The notes: a model not told the origin generated them from the sequence alone. A stretch of DNA of 64,000 bases from Cauispirillum nitrogeniifigens (GCF_049800675.1 NZ_JBLOOT010000015.1:1-64000), one strand, 5' to 3'. Positions 24,192 to 37,452 are shown, counted from the stretch's first letter. Made by a program: numbers and translations.

Positions 24192-24620
24192 TCAATACTG
24201 GTGTTCGTCGCCCCGGATGTTGAGGCCCCACATCAGGCCCAGGGCCATGCCCTTGGCGCGCGGCAGGAAGAGCACCACGAATTCCAGCGACAGCGGCAGC
24301 CAGATCACGGCATGCAGCCACAGCGGCGGGTGCCACAGGCGCTCGACCGCGATCATGGCCGGCATCAGCAGGTGGGCCAGCACCATGATGGAGATCCACG
24401 GCGCGAAGTCGTCGGTGCGGATGTGGGCATAGCCTTCGCCGCAGTACTCGCAGGCGGCGTTGGGCATCAGGAAGCCGGCCACCACGGCACCCTTGCCGCA
24501 GTTGGGGCAGCGCTTGGCGAACCCCCGCCGCACGCAGCGCCACAGGCCGCCAAGGCCGGTGACGCGGCGGTAGCGGCGGCGTGCCGCCCATTCCTGCTCC
24601 CACTGGGTCGGATCGTCCAT
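24192..24620 (-). CDS. DUF983 membrane protein
   Basis: Predicted 142-aa protein. A CPNCGKG zinc-knuckle-like motif with a second CEYCGEGY pair is followed by two hydrophobic segments (ISIMVLAHLLMPAMIAV and LHAVIWLPLSLEFVVLFLP). This is the DUF983 layout. Function is unknown. It has GGAG before its ATG and sits upstream of the TPP riboswitch on the same strand. Confidence 0.9.
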   Translation of the reverse strand: MDDPTQWEQEWAARRRYRRVTGLGGLWRCVRRGFAKRCPNCGKGAVVAGFLMPNAACEYCGEGYAHIRTDDFAPWISIMVLAHLLMPAMIAVERLWHPPLWLHAVIWLPLSLEFVVLFLPRAKGMALGLMWGLNIRGDEHQY

Positions 24621-24731
24621 GGGCGCTCTCCGGCGTGTAGTGAGAATAGTTTTCACCAAGCTCAACGCCGCCGCAAGGCCGAAGGACCGGCCGGCGCGTT
24701 GGCAAAGGGAGCAATCCCGATCGGAGGTGTC

Positions 24732-25241
24732 ATGCGCGTGTTCATCGACGTGGAGGCGTCCAGCCTGCGCAACGGCTTCCCGGTGGAGGTCGCATGGTGC
24801 GCCGAGGGCCTGGATCGCGCCGCCACCTACCTCATCCGGCCGGAACCCGCGTGGTGGGAGTGCTACGACTGGACGGCGGAGGCGCAGGCCATGCACGGCC
24901 TCGACCGCGCGACCTTGGAGCGCATCGGCCGCCCCCGCGCCGAAGTCGCCGCCAGCCTGGCCGAAGATCTGGCCGGGGCGGAAGTGCATTCGGACAATGC
25001 GGCCTTCGACACCGGCTGGCTGGCGGTGCTGTATGGCGGCGCCGCGCCGCCGTTCTCGGTCGGGTTGCTGCGGCCGGCGGGGACGCTGATGCTGACATCG
25101 GAGATCGGCCTGCGCCGCCATCGCGCGCTGGATGACGCGGTGGCCCTGGCGATGGCCTTCGGAAGTGACCGCGGCGATGGCGACGCCGCCACCGCCGAGG
25201 CGCGGGGACGGGAAATTCTGCGGCGCCTGGGGCGCCGTTGA
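24732..25241 (+). CDS. DEDD-family 3'-5' exonuclease-like protein
   Basis: Predicted 169-aa protein with the spaced acidic residues of RNase T/DnaQ-type exonucleases: FIDVEASS (D-x-E) at the N-terminus, HSDNAAFDTGWL in the middle and HRALDDA near residue 137. The substrate cannot be told. CGGAGG precedes the ATG. It ends 7 nt before the convergent metW stop. Confidence 0.82.
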   Translation: MRVFIDVEASSLRNGFPVEVAWCAEGLDRAATYLIRPEPAWWECYDWTAEAQAMHGLDRATLERIGRPRAEVAASLAEDLAGAEVHSDNAAFDTGWLAVLYGGAAPPFSVGLLRPAGTLMLTSEIGLRRHRALDDAVALAMAFGSDRGDGDAATAEARGREILRRLGRR

Positions 25242-25248
25242 CGGGGCT

Positions 25249-25865
25249 TCAGCGTTTCAGGACGCAGACCGCCTCGACGCCGAAGATGTTGGCCATCGCG
25301 CTTTTGACCGAGCGCTGCCGGGGGCGGCCCTGAGTGTCCAGGGTGAAGGACTTTTCCACCGTGATGCCCAGGCTGTCGCACAGCTCTGCGAAGTCGCGGA
25401 TGGTGCAGAAGTGGATGTTGGGCGTTTCCCACCACTGGTAGGACAGGCTCTCGGTCACCGGCATGCGGCCCTGGGCGAGGATCTGCATCCGGTTGCGCCA
25501 GTGGCCGAAGTTGGGGAAGGAGACGATGGCCCGCCGGCCAATGCGCAGCAGGTTGGTCAGCACGCCCTTGGGATCGCGCGTGGCCTGAAGGGTCTGCGAC
25601 AGGATGACGGTGTCGAAGGCGTCGGACGGGTAGTCCTTGAGGTCGGTGTCGGCGTCGCCCTGGATGACGCTCAGGCCCTGGCTGACGGCGGCGCGCACGC
25701 CGGCCATGGACAGCTCGATGCCGCGCCCGTCGACCTGTTTGGTGCGGTACAGGTGGTCGAGCAGCGCCCCGTCGCCGCAGCCGACGTCGAGCACGCGGGT
25801 GCGCGGCTCCACCAGATCGGCGATGAGCTGAAGGTCGACGCGGATGGCGTTGCTGGTGGTGGCGA

Positions 25866-25869
<4 letters not shown>
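25249..25869 (-). CDS. metW: MetW methyltransferase-fold protein
   Basis: Predicted 206-aa protein. Motif I of SAM-dependent methyltransferases is seen in RVLDVGCGDGALLDHL, then AIVSFPNFGHWRNRMQ and LSYQWWETPNIHFCTIRDF, all typical of MetW. It works with MetX in methionine synthesis in many proteobacteria. The ATG overlaps the metX stop (ATGA), so the pair is coupled. Confidence 0.96.
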
Positions 25870-27038
<1,169 letters not shown>

Positions 27039-27145
27039 CTGCGCATCCCTTCCTGACCGCCCCCGCGCGCACGGAACCTCATGGGGCGGGGCGGAACGCA
27101 GATTGCTATGAACCGCCGTGCCCCGTGTCAACGTTTTCTTTGATT

Positions 27146-27174
27146 TTGGCCCGGCGCTGGACTACTCCTATGCG
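27146..27174 (+). promoter_or_regulatory. Possible promoter of the aromatic amino-acid genes
   Basis: TTGGCC and TATGCG are separated by 17 nt, 24 nt upstream of the chorismate mutase ATG. The match to consensus is modest. Confidence 0.3.
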
Positions 27175-27198
27175 GCTTGTTTCAATGGGGTGAATGCC

Positions 27199-28101
27199 AT
27201 GCCAGGGGATGCCGCACCGCCGTCCGTTTCCGGGGCCGCCGACTCGGCGCTGGAGGACCTGCGCCGGTCCATCGACGCCATCGACGACCGCCTGCTCGAT
27301 CTGGTGGTCGAGCGTGCCCAGGTGGTGGAGAAGATCGGCGCCGCCAAGCGCGTCGCCGGGGCCGAGAGCGGGCCGGTGTTCGTCCGCCCCGGCCGCGAGA
27401 TGGCCATCCTGCGCCGCCTGCTGGCGCGGCACTCCGGGCCGTTCCCCAAGTCGGTGGTGGTGCGCATGTGGCGGGAGATGTTCGCCGGCACCCTGGCCGT
27501 GCAGAACCCGCTGAACGTGGCGGTGTACATGCCCTCGCGCGGGGCCGGCTACCTGGAGATCGCCCGCGACCAGTACGGCGCCTACACCCGCATGGAGCCG
27601 ATGCAGACGCCCGGCACCGTGGTGCGCATGGTGGCCGAGGGTCAGGCCACCGTCGGCGTCCTGCCGCTGCCGATGCTGGAGGAAGGGCAGAAGTGGTGGG
27701 CCATGCTGATTTCCGACGTGCCCGGCACGCCCAAGGTGATCTCCCGTCTGCCGACCTGCGGTCCCGGCGCCGGCCGCGGGGACGGGGCCGAGGCCCTGGC
27801 CATCGGCCGCATGCCCCAGGAGCCGACCGGCGACGACCGCTCCCTGCTGGTGGTCGAGACGCGCCCCGAACTGAGCCGCGCGGGCCTGCGGACGCTGGTC
27901 GAACAGGCCGGCCTGCCGGTCCAGGAACTGATCGACACCGAGGAGCCGGCGACCGGCGACCGCCTGCACCTGCTGGAACTCAGCGCCTACGTCGCCCCGG
28001 ACGACCAGCGGGTGCTCTCCCTGAGCCTGGACTCCCAGGTCGCCCGCGCCATGATCATCGGCGGCTACGCGGTGCCCTTCGCCGCCGACAGCCTGGCCTA
28101 G
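27199..28101 (+). CDS. Chorismate mutase (AroQ type) with C-terminal extension
   Basis: Predicted 300-aa protein. Residues 15-110 form the AroQ helical mutase (LEDLRRSIDAIDDRLLDLVV, EKIGAAKR, MWREMF). The remaining 190 residues include NVAVYMPSRGAGYLEIARDQ and a region resembling a binding-protein fold but lacking a recognisable prephenate dehydratase TRF motif. It makes prephenate for phenylalanine and tyrosine. It is followed closely by hisC and tyrC, completing a prephenate-to-tyrosine set. Confidence 0.88.
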   Translation: MPGDAAPPSVSGAADSALEDLRRSIDAIDDRLLDLVVERAQVVEKIGAAKRVAGAESGPVFVRPGREMAILRRLLARHSGPFPKSVVVRMWREMFAGTLAVQNPLNVAVYMPSRGAGYLEIARDQYGAYTRMEPMQTPGTVVRMVAEGQATVGVLPLPMLEEGQKWWAMLISDVPGTPKVISRLPTCGPGAGRGDGAEALAIGRMPQEPTGDDRSLLVVETRPELSRAGLRTLVEQAGLPVQELIDTEEPATGDRLHLLELSAYVAPDDQRVLSLSLDSQVARAMIIGGYAVPFAADSLA

Positions 28102-28134
28102 CCCCTCATTAATCCCCTACGTGGAACGCGCATC

Positions 28135-29223
28135 ATGAGCCTGCCCAAGCCGCAGCCCGGAATCCTCGACATCGCTCCCTACCAGGGTGGGGAGTCGGTC
28201 ATCAAAGGCGTCGACCGGGTGATCAAGCTGTCGTCGAACGAAAGCGCCCTGGGCCCCAGCCCGCGCGCCGTGGAGGCCTATGCCAAGGTGGCCGGCAAGC
28301 TGCACCGCTATCCCGACGGTGCCTCGGCCAAGCTGCGCGAGGCCATCGGCGCCCGCCACGGCCTGGATCCCGAGCGCATCGTCTGCGGCGCCGGCTCCGA
28401 CGAGCTGATCGGCCTGCTGGTGCGTGCCTACTGCGGCCACGGCGACGAGGTGCTCTATCCCGAGCACGGCTTCCTGATGTACTCCATCTACGCCAAGGGC
28501 TGCGGCGCGGTGCCCGTGAAGGCGCCGGAGCGCAACCTGACGGCCGACATCGACGCCGTGCTGGCGGCGGTGACGGAGCGCACCCGCATCGTCTTCATCA
28601 CCAACCCCAACAACCCCACCGGCACCTACACCCGCGCCGAGGAACTGGCGCGCCTGCGCGAGGCCCTGCGCGACGACATCCTGCTGGTGGTCGATGCCGC
28701 CTATGCCGAGTTCGTCGACCGCAACGACTACAGCGACGGCCGGGGTCTGGTCGATGCCACCCAGAACACGGTGATGCTGCGCACCTTCTCCAAGATCCAC
28801 GGCCTGGGCGGCGCCCGCGTGGGCTGGGGCTACTTCCCGCCGGCCATCGCCGACGTGATGAACCGCCTGCGCAGCCCCTTCAACGTCGCCCTGCCGTCGC
28901 AGGAGGCCGCCGCCGCCGCCATCGCCGACGCCGAGTTCACGGCCCTGGCCAAGGCGCACAACGACTACTGGCTGCCGTGGATGATCGAGGCCCTGCGCGG
29001 CCTGGGCCTGGAAGTCACCGACAGCGTCGGCAACTTCGTGCTGGTGAAGTTCCCGCCCGGCCCCAAGGGCATCGAGGCGGCCAACGCGCACCTGCTGTCG
29101 CGCGGCATCATCGCCCGCCGGGTGGCCGGCTACGGCCTGCCCGACTGGCTGCGCATCACCATCGGGCGGGAGGACGAAAACCCGCTGGTCATCGACGCGA
29201 TACGGGAATTCCTGGAGCAATGA
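28135..29223 (+). CDS. hisC: Histidinol-phosphate / aromatic aminotransferase
   Basis: Predicted 362-aa PLP-dependent class II aminotransferase. SSNESALGPSP at the N-terminus, NPNNPTGTY, VVDAAYAEF and the Schiff-base lysine in RTFSKIHGLGGARVGWG are all present. Its place between chorismate mutase and tyrC suggests it serves the aromatic pathway as well as, or instead of, histidine synthesis. The stop overlaps tyrC. Confidence 0.93.
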   Translation: MSLPKPQPGILDIAPYQGGESVIKGVDRVIKLSSNESALGPSPRAVEAYAKVAGKLHRYPDGASAKLREAIGARHGLDPERIVCGAGSDELIGLLVRAYCGHGDEVLYPEHGFLMYSIYAKGCGAVPVKAPERNLTADIDAVLAAVTERTRIVFITNPNNPTGTYTRAEELARLREALRDDILLVVDAAYAEFVDRNDYSDGRGLVDATQNTVMLRTFSKIHGLGGARVGWGYFPPAIADVMNRLRSPFNVALPSQEAAAAAIADAEFTALAKAHNDYWLPWMIEALRGLGLEVTDSVGNFVLVKFPPGPKGIEAANAHLLSRGIIARRVAGYGLPDWLRITIGREDENPLVIDAIREFLEQ

Positions 29224-30167
29224 CCCTCACCCCTCAGCCCCTGTTCAAGAAGGCCGCCTTCATCGGCATCGGCCTGATCGGGTCGTCCCTGGCGCGGGCC
29301 ATGCGCCGTGACGGTCTGGTGGGGGAGATCGTCTGCGCCGCGCGCTCCGACGGGACGCGGGACAAGGCGCTGGAGCTGGGCATCGTCGACGCCGCCTTCG
29401 CCGACATGGCCGAGGCGGTGGCCGGCGCCGATCTGGTCGTCCTCGCCACCCCCATCGGCGCCTATGGCGCCATTGCCGAGACCATCGGCCCGCATCTGGC
29501 GCTCGGCACCGTCGTCACCGACGTCGGCTCGGTCAAGATGGCGGTCATCCGCGACGTCGATCCGCACCTGCCCAGCGGCGTGCACTTCGTCCCCGGCCAT
29601 CCCATCGCCGGCACCGAGCACTCCGGGCCGGAAGCCGGCTTCGCCGAACTGTTCCGCGACCGCTGGTGCATCCTCACTCCGCAGCCGGGCACCGACCAGG
29701 GCGCGGTGGACCGGGTCGCCGCCCTGTGGACGGCCTGCGGGTCGAAGGTCGACATCATGGACGCCGCGCACCACGACAAGGTGCTGGCCATCACCTCCCA
29801 CCTGCCGCACCTGATCGCCTACACCATCGTCGGCACCGCCGATGACCTGGGCGAGCACCTCAAGCAGGAGGTGATCAAGTACTCGGCGTCGGGCTTCCGC
29901 GACTTCACCCGCATCGCCGCCTCCGACCCGGTGATGTGGCGCGACGTGTTCCTCAACAACCGCGAGGCCGTCCTCGAAGTCGTCCAGCGCTTCACCGAGG
30001 ATCTGACGGCCCTTCAGCGGGCCATCCGCTGGGGCGAGGGCGACACCCTGGAAGCCCTGTTCACCCGCACCCGCGCCATCCGCCGGGGCGTCATCGAAAT
30101 GCGCCAGGCCTACGGCTCGGGCATTGCCCAGCCCGACGTGCCCAAGACCGGCGAAGTGGACGAGTAG
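29220..30167 (+). CDS. tyrC: Prephenate/arogenate dehydrogenase
   Basis: Predicted 315-aa TyrA-family enzyme. A Rossmann start GIGLIGSSLARAM is followed by VVLATPIGAYGAI, VTDVGSVK, the catalytic-region HFVPGHPIAGTEHSG and ITSHLPHLIAY. It oxidises prephenate or arogenate towards tyrosine. Its ATG overlaps the hisC stop (ATGA), showing coupling. Confidence 0.95.
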   Translation: MTLTPQPLFKKAAFIGIGLIGSSLARAMRRDGLVGEIVCAARSDGTRDKALELGIVDAAFADMAEAVAGADLVVLATPIGAYGAIAETIGPHLALGTVVTDVGSVKMAVIRDVDPHLPSGVHFVPGHPIAGTEHSGPEAGFAELFRDRWCILTPQPGTDQGAVDRVAALWTACGSKVDIMDAAHHDKVLAITSHLPHLIAYTIVGTADDLGEHLKQEVIKYSASGFRDFTRIAASDPVMWRDVFLNNREAVLEVVQRFTEDLTALQRAIRWGEGDTLEALFTRTRAIRRGVIEMRQAYGSGIAQPDVPKTGEVDE

Positions 30168-30173
30168 ACGAGC

Positions 30174-31193
30174 ATGCGCATCACGGCGGCGGTGGTTCTG
30201 GGGTTCCTGTTCCTTTTCCCCGCCGTCGCCTCGGCGGCCAGCTTCGACTGCACGGAGGCCAAGGCCCCGGTCGAGCTGCTCATCTGCGCCGATCCGGTGC
30301 TGAGCGCCCTGGACGAGCGCATGGCCGAAGCCTACGCCGCCCGCAAGGCCACCGAGCGCGATGCCCAGCGGGCGTGGCTGCGCGCCCGCCTCGATGCCTG
30401 CGGCATTCCGGCGCGGGGCGAAGCCCTGACGCCGCGCGGCCAGTGGGCCGCCGCGCCCTGTCTGGTCGACCAGTACCACCAGCGCCTTGCCGCCCTGGGG
30501 GCCAAGGTCGCCGCCGCCGCGCCGGTGGCCGATGGCCCGGCGGTGCATCCGCTGTGCCTGCCGGCGGGCCTTGCCCTGGGTGACGAGCAGGCCCCCTTCA
30601 CCGCCGAGGATCTGGAGGCCTGCCAGAAGGGCATGCGCCATATCCCGGTCGAGCGGTCCGAGGGAGGCGCCTGGGTCGCCTACGGCATGGACTGGGGGGT
30701 GCCGACCTATACCGCCATCGAGTCCGTGGGGGCGATGCCGGACGGCCGGCAGGCGTGGCTGGTGAACTTCAACACCGGCGGCACCGGGGTGTTCAGCAGC
30801 ATCGTCGCGGTGGGGCCGAAGGGCGTGGAGCCGGTGGTCGGCGGCGGCGACCGCTGCTCCGGCGGCATCGTCGGCGCCAGCCTCGCTGAGGATGGCTGGC
30901 GCGTGCGCTTCAACGCCACTCCCGCCGACCTTGCCCACATTCTGGGGATATCGGACCTTTCCGACGGGGGACTTCCCTACTGCGCCGTCTGCTGCGCCGG
31001 CGAGATCGAGTCCCGCACTCCGGCCGACGGCGGCGAGGAAACGGTGATCGCCATCCTGCCGTCCGGCGAAGCTCTCCAGGATGACCCCACCCCGGCGGAA
31101 CGCTGCCTGGCCGGCGCGATCGGCAAGGACCCCTTGCCGGCGGCCGAGTTCCCTGCCGCCCGCAAGCGCTTTGCGGCCTGCATGGGGCGGTGA
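30174..31193 (+). CDS. Secreted LprI/DUF1311-like protein
   Basis: Predicted 339-aa exported protein with a clear signal peptide (ITAAVVLGFLFLFPAVASAA). Residues 23-100 follow the lysozyme-inhibitor LprI-type pattern: FDCTEAKAPVELLICADP, then LDERMAEAYAA and a paired cysteine region. The C-terminal two thirds contain several further cysteine pairs (CAVCCAG) and match no family I know. The start is 6 nt after tyrC. Confidence 0.75.
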   Translation: MRITAAVVLGFLFLFPAVASAASFDCTEAKAPVELLICADPVLSALDERMAEAYAARKATERDAQRAWLRARLDACGIPARGEALTPRGQWAAAPCLVDQYHQRLAALGAKVAAAAPVADGPAVHPLCLPAGLALGDEQAPFTAEDLEACQKGMRHIPVERSEGGAWVAYGMDWGVPTYTAIESVGAMPDGRQAWLVNFNTGGTGVFSSIVAVGPKGVEPVVGGGDRCSGGIVGASLAEDGWRVRFNATPADLAHILGISDLSDGGLPYCAVCCAGEIESRTPADGGEETVIAILPSGEALQDDPTPAERCLAGAIGKDPLPAAEFPAARKRFAACMGR

Positions 31194-31248
31194 TGCCGGC
31201 CGCGTGCCGGGCCACGGGTTTCGGACCGGCGACCTCTGGCGACCGCCC

Positions 31249-31722
31249 CTACCCCTCCACCCTGAGCCACGCCGGCGGCACCCTTTCCACGAAGGCATGG
31301 CGCACGGCCTCCAGCGCCACCCGATGCCCATGGAAGGCCATGCGCTCAAGCGCCTCGTCGATGCCGACCCACTCCCAGTCGGTGTGCTCGTCGTCCAGGA
31401 CCACGCGGGCCTCGGCCGGCACCTCGGCGAGAAACAGCGGCACAACTTCAATGCCGTCCTCGGCCGGGTTGTAGAAGTGGTCGACCCAGCCGGCGGAGTA
31501 CAGCGGCGCGGCCACCAGCCCGGTTTCCTCGCGCAGTTCGCGGGCGGCGGCCTGGGCGGCGGTTTCGCCCTCCTCGATGCCGCCGGTGACCTGGGTCCAG
31601 ATGCCGTCCAGGGCGCCGCCGTTGCGCCGCAGCAGCAGCACCTCGGCCCGTCCGTCCACCCGGCGCAGGGCGATGCAGGCCACCGCGCGGCAGCGCACCG
31701 GGATGTCGCGTCCGAAGGTCAT
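31249..31722 (-). CDS. Nudix hydrolase
   Basis: Predicted 157-aa protein with a complete Nudix box: GGIEEGETAAQAAARELREE followed by TGL, giving the G-x5-E-x7-REUxEExGU pattern. Specificity is unknown. It resembles dihydroneopterin triphosphate or general (d)NTP pyrophosphatases in size. It lies 4 nt downstream of mutS on the same strand, so it is probably co-transcribed with it. Confidence 0.93.
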   Translation of the reverse strand: MTFGRDIPVRCRAVACIALRRVDGRAEVLLLRRNGGALDGIWTQVTGGIEEGETAAQAAARELREETGLVAAPLYSAGWVDHFYNPAEDGIEVVPLFLAEVPAEARVVLDDEHTDWEWVGIDEALERMAFHGHRVALEAVRHAFVERVPPAWLRVEG

Positions 31723-31726
31723 CGTC

Positions 31727-34432
31727 TCACCTCACCATGCCGCGCAGACGATAGAGTTCCTCCAGCGCCTGCCGGGGCGTCAGGTCATCGGGGTTGATGA
31801 CCTTCAGGGCCTCCTCCACCGGCGCCGGAGCGGCGACCCTGGCTTCGGCCTCCTGCTTCTCGGCCTTCTTCAGGGCGACGGCGAACAGCGGCAGATCTTC
31901 GGCGAGGCTCGCCACGGCGCTGCCCTGGTCGCCCTTCTCCAGGGTCTCCAGCACCATCTCGGCGCGGTTCAGCACCGCCTGCGGCAGGCCCGCCAGCTTG
32001 GCGACATGGATGCCGTAGGAACGGTCGGCGGCGCCGGCCGCCACCTCGTGCAGGAACACGATGCTGCCCTGCCATTCCTTGATGCGCATGGAATGGCACG
32101 ACAGTTCATCGAGCTTGCCGGCCAGCAGGGTGAGTTCGTGGTAGTGGGTGGCGAACAGCGCCCGGCAGCGGTTGACGTCGTGGATGTGCTCCACCGTCGC
32201 CCAGGCGATGGACAGGCCGTCGAAGGTCGCCGTGCCGCGCCCGATCTCATCCAGGATGACCAGCGACCGTTCCGTCGCCTGGTTGAGGATGGCCGCCGTC
32301 TCGACCATCTCGACCATGAAGGTCGACCGCCCGCGCGCCAGGTCGTCAGCCGCGCCGACGCGGGAGAACAGGCGGTCCACCGCGCCGATGCGTGCCCTGG
32401 CCGCCGGCACGAAGCTGCCCATCTGCGCCATCACGGCGATCAACGCGTTCTGCCGCAGGAAGGTCGACTTACCGGCCATGTTGGGGCCGGTCAGCAGCCA
32501 CAGCCGGTTGCCCTTCGACAGGTCGCAGCCGTTGGCGACGAACGGCCCGTCGCCGGCCCGCGCCAGCGCCGCCTCCACCACCGGATGGCGGCCGTCCTCG
32601 ATGACGAACTCGGTGCCGGTGGTGATCTCCGGGCGGGTATAGCGGTTGTCGGCGGCCAGTTCGCCCAGGGACGACAGCACGTCCAGGCTGGCCAGCGCGC
32701 CCGCCGCCTCGGCAATCCCGGCGGCGCGGGCCAGGACCTCGCCGCACAGGTCCTTGAACAGTTCCAGTTCCAGGGCCAACGCCTTGTCGGCCGCCCCGCG
32801 CACCTTGTCCTCCAACTCCGACAGCTCGACGGTGGTGAAGCGCACCGCGTTGGCCATGGTCTGGCGGTGGATGTAGGGGCCGTCCTTGCCCATCATGGCG
32901 TCGCCACGCTTGGCCGGCACCTCGATGAAGTAGCCCAGAACGTTGTTGTGCTTGACCTTCAGGCTGTCGATGCCGGTGTCGGTGACGTAGCGCGTCTGCA
33001 AGCCGGCGATCAGGCGCTTGCTCTCCCCGGCCAGCGTGCGCAGTTCATCCAGAGCGGCGTGGTAGCCCGGCGCGATGAAGCCGCCGTCGCGGGCCTGCAA
33101 CGGCAGGTCGGGGCCGAGCGCCCGGCCCAGGCGGTCCACCAGCTCCTCGTGATGGCCCAGGCCGGCGGCCACCTCCTGCAACAGCGGCGGCACGCCCAGG
33201 CTGGCGCGGGCCAGCAGCGCCCGCAGGCCCGGCCCCTCGGCCAGGGCGTCGCGCACGTTGGCGAGGTCGCGCGGTCCCCCACGGCCCAGGGACAGGCGCG
33301 ACAGGGCGCGCTCCACGTCGGGCACGCGCCGCAGGCGGTCGCGGATGTCGCCGCGCAGGCGGTCGTCCTCGGCAAACGCCTGCACGGCGTCCAGGCGGGC
33401 GTCGATGGCCGCCGGGTCAGTCAGAGGCGCCGCCAGCCAGTCGGTCAGGCGGCGCGCACCCGGCCCCGTCACGGTGCGGTCGATGCAGGCCAGCAGGCTG
33501 CCCTTGCGCTCGCCGTTCAACGTCTCCAGCAGTTCGAGATTGCGCCGCGTGGCGGCGTCGATCTCCAGCGTCGCCCCCTCGGCGAAGCGCTTGAGCAGGC
33601 CCAGGCGCGGCAGGCGGCCTTTCTGGGTCAGCTCCACGTAGTCCACCAGCGCCCCGGCGGCGGCGACCTCGGCCCGCGAGAAGCCGCCGAAGCCGTCCAG
33701 CGCCTTGACGCCGTACAGGGCCTCAAGGCGCTTGCGGGCGTTCTGGCTGTCGAAGCGCGCCGAGGGCAACGGCGACAGGCGGTCGCGCCACTCGGCCATC
33801 ACGTCGTAGAGGGTTTCGCGCTGGGTCAGGCGGTCGGGCAGCAGCACCTCGCCGGGGGACAGACGGGCCAGGGCGGCGCCGATGGTCTTCTCCCCGGCCG
33901 GCTGGACGCAGAAGTCGCCGGTGGACACGTCCACCCAGGCCAGCCCGAAGTCGTTGCCCACATCGACCACGCAGGCCAGGTAGTTGTGGCGGCGGGCATC
34001 CAGCAGGGTGTCCTCGGTCAGGGTGCCCGGCGTGATGATGCGCACCGCCTCCCGCCGCACCAGGGCCTTGCCGCCGCGCTTGCGGGCCTCCGCCGGGTCT
34101 TCCATCTGCTCGCACAGGGCCACCTTGAAGCCCTTGCGGATGAGCTTGGCGAGGTAGGCCTCGTGGGAGTGCACCGGCACGCCGCACATGGCGATGTCCT
34201 CGCCCAGGTGCTTGCCGCGCTTGGTCAGGGCGATGTCCAGGGCCTCGGCGGCCTTGGCGGCGTCGTCGAAGAACAGCTCGTAGAAGTCCCCCATGCGATA
34301 GAACAGCAGGCAGTCGGGATGCTCCGCCTTGATGCCCAGGTACTGGGCCATCATGGGCGTTGCGCCGTCGGGGACGGTGATGTCGGGATCGGACACGGGA
34401 CTCTCGGGCACGGGGGGCTCCGCAGGGGGCAT
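31727..34432 (-). CDS. mutS: DNA mismatch repair protein MutS
   Basis: Predicted 901-aa protein. The mismatch-binding F-x-E motif is in YRMGDFYELFF near the N-terminus. Connector, lever and clamp domains follow. The ATPase has Walker A TGPNMAGKST, Walker B VILDEIGRGT and the signature FATHYHEL. It recognises base mismatches and recruits MutL. The ATG at 34432 lacks a ribosome site. An in-frame GTG seven codons later has GGAG 6 nt upstream and may be the true start. Confidence 0.97.
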   Translation of the reverse strand: MPPAEPPVPESPVSDPDITVPDGATPMMAQYLGIKAEHPDCLLFYRMGDFYELFFDDAAKAAEALDIALTKRGKHLGEDIAMCGVPVHSHEAYLAKLIRKGFKVALCEQMEDPAEARKRGGKALVRREAVRIITPGTLTEDTLLDARRHNYLACVVDVGNDFGLAWVDVSTGDFCVQPAGEKTIGAALARLSPGEVLLPDRLTQRETLYDVMAEWRDRLSPLPSARFDSQNARKRLEALYGVKALDGFGGFSRAEVAAAGALVDYVELTQKGRLPRLGLLKRFAEGATLEIDAATRRNLELLETLNGERKGSLLACIDRTVTGPGARRLTDWLAAPLTDPAAIDARLDAVQAFAEDDRLRGDIRDRLRRVPDVERALSRLSLGRGGPRDLANVRDALAEGPGLRALLARASLGVPPLLQEVAAGLGHHEELVDRLGRALGPDLPLQARDGGFIAPGYHAALDELRTLAGESKRLIAGLQTRYVTDTGIDSLKVKHNNVLGYFIEVPAKRGDAMMGKDGPYIHRQTMANAVRFTTVELSELEDKVRGAADKALALELELFKDLCGEVLARAAGIAEAAGALASLDVLSSLGELAADNRYTRPEITTGTEFVIEDGRHPVVEAALARAGDGPFVANGCDLSKGNRLWLLTGPNMAGKSTFLRQNALIAVMAQMGSFVPAARARIGAVDRLFSRVGAADDLARGRSTFMVEMVETAAILNQATERSLVILDEIGRGTATFDGLSIAWATVEHIHDVNRCRALFATHYHELTLLAGKLDELSCHSMRIKEWQGSIVFLHEVAAGAADRSYGIHVAKLAGLPQAVLNRAEMVLETLEKGDQGSAVASLAEDLPLFAVALKKAEKQEAEARVAAPAPVEEALKVINPDDLTPRQALEELYRLRGMVR

Positions 34433-34558
34433 GGAGTGTGAAACCGGCGGGAAAATAGCATGAAACGCCGCCGGTGGGGCTAGGCATTGGCGCGCCGGTG
34501 GGGCAGAATGTGCGCCCTTCGGAGTCATCCCCATGTCCAGACAGCAGGATCCGCGTCG

Positions 34559-35107
34559 TTGAGCGATACCGTGAACGAGATTGAATCCGGCGCCGGCCCC
34601 ATCGCCTATCCGCCGCGCGAGCTGGTCGGCCTGTTTTCCGAACCCGCGCCCCTGATCACGGCCATCAAGGACCTGCTGGCTGCGGGCTTCGACCACGCCG
34701 ACCTGTCCGTGCTGTCCAGCCACGAGGCCGTGGAGGCCGCCGATCCCCAGGGCCAGACCTGGCGCGACCGCCTGATGCCCCTGCTCGACGAGCCGCGTTA
34801 CGAGGTGCCGCTGGTCACCGGCGCGCTGATCGCCATCGCCTCCGGCCCCGTCGGCGCGGTCATCGCCGGCCTGGTCGCCGCCGGCATCGGCGGCGCGGCG
34901 CTGAAGGAGATGTTCGAGAAGGTCGTGTCCCTGCCCGACACCCAGGAATATGCCGAAGCCGTGGAGAAGGGCGAGCTGGTGCTGTGGGTCGCCGCCCCCG
35001 ACGCCACCACCGAGAACCGCGCCCGCCCCGTCCTGGAGCGGCACGGAGCGCGCAACATCCACATTGTCGAACGCACCCCGGCGCAGTCGCCGGACGGCGG
35101 AGCCTGA
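34559..35107 (+). CDS. Hypothetical protein with glycine-rich hydrophobic segment
   Basis: Predicted 182-aa protein starting at a TTG with AGGA about 9 nt upstream. ATGs at 34487 and 34508 are alternatives that overlap the mutS promoter side. The N-terminal half (ELVGLFSEPAPLITAIKDLL, AAGFDHADLSVL) looks like a small alpha/beta domain. A hydrophobic glycine-rich stretch (GPVGAVIAGLVAAGIGGAAL) follows, then a second alpha/beta part ending ARPVLERHGARNIHIVER. The layout recalls small stress-related proteins with a central glycine-zipper, but no family is certain. Confidence 0.7.
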   Translation: MSDTVNEIESGAGPIAYPPRELVGLFSEPAPLITAIKDLLAAGFDHADLSVLSSHEAVEAADPQGQTWRDRLMPLLDEPRYEVPLVTGALIAIASGPVGAVIAGLVAAGIGGAALKEMFEKVVSLPDTQEYAEAVEKGELVLWVAAPDATTENRARPVLERHGARNIHIVERTPAQSPDGGA

Positions 35108-35181
35108 ACCCTGCCCACGCCCCCGCACCCCGGGGGCGTTGAGCTTTTCCCATCTATTTTCGCACGCAGGCCGAACCTCCC

Positions 35182-37452
<2,271 letters not shown>

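Noticed and set aside
34559..35107. Assignment of this protein to a defined stress-protein family
   Set aside because: Only a glycine-rich hydrophobic stretch and general size agree. No diagnostic motif was found.
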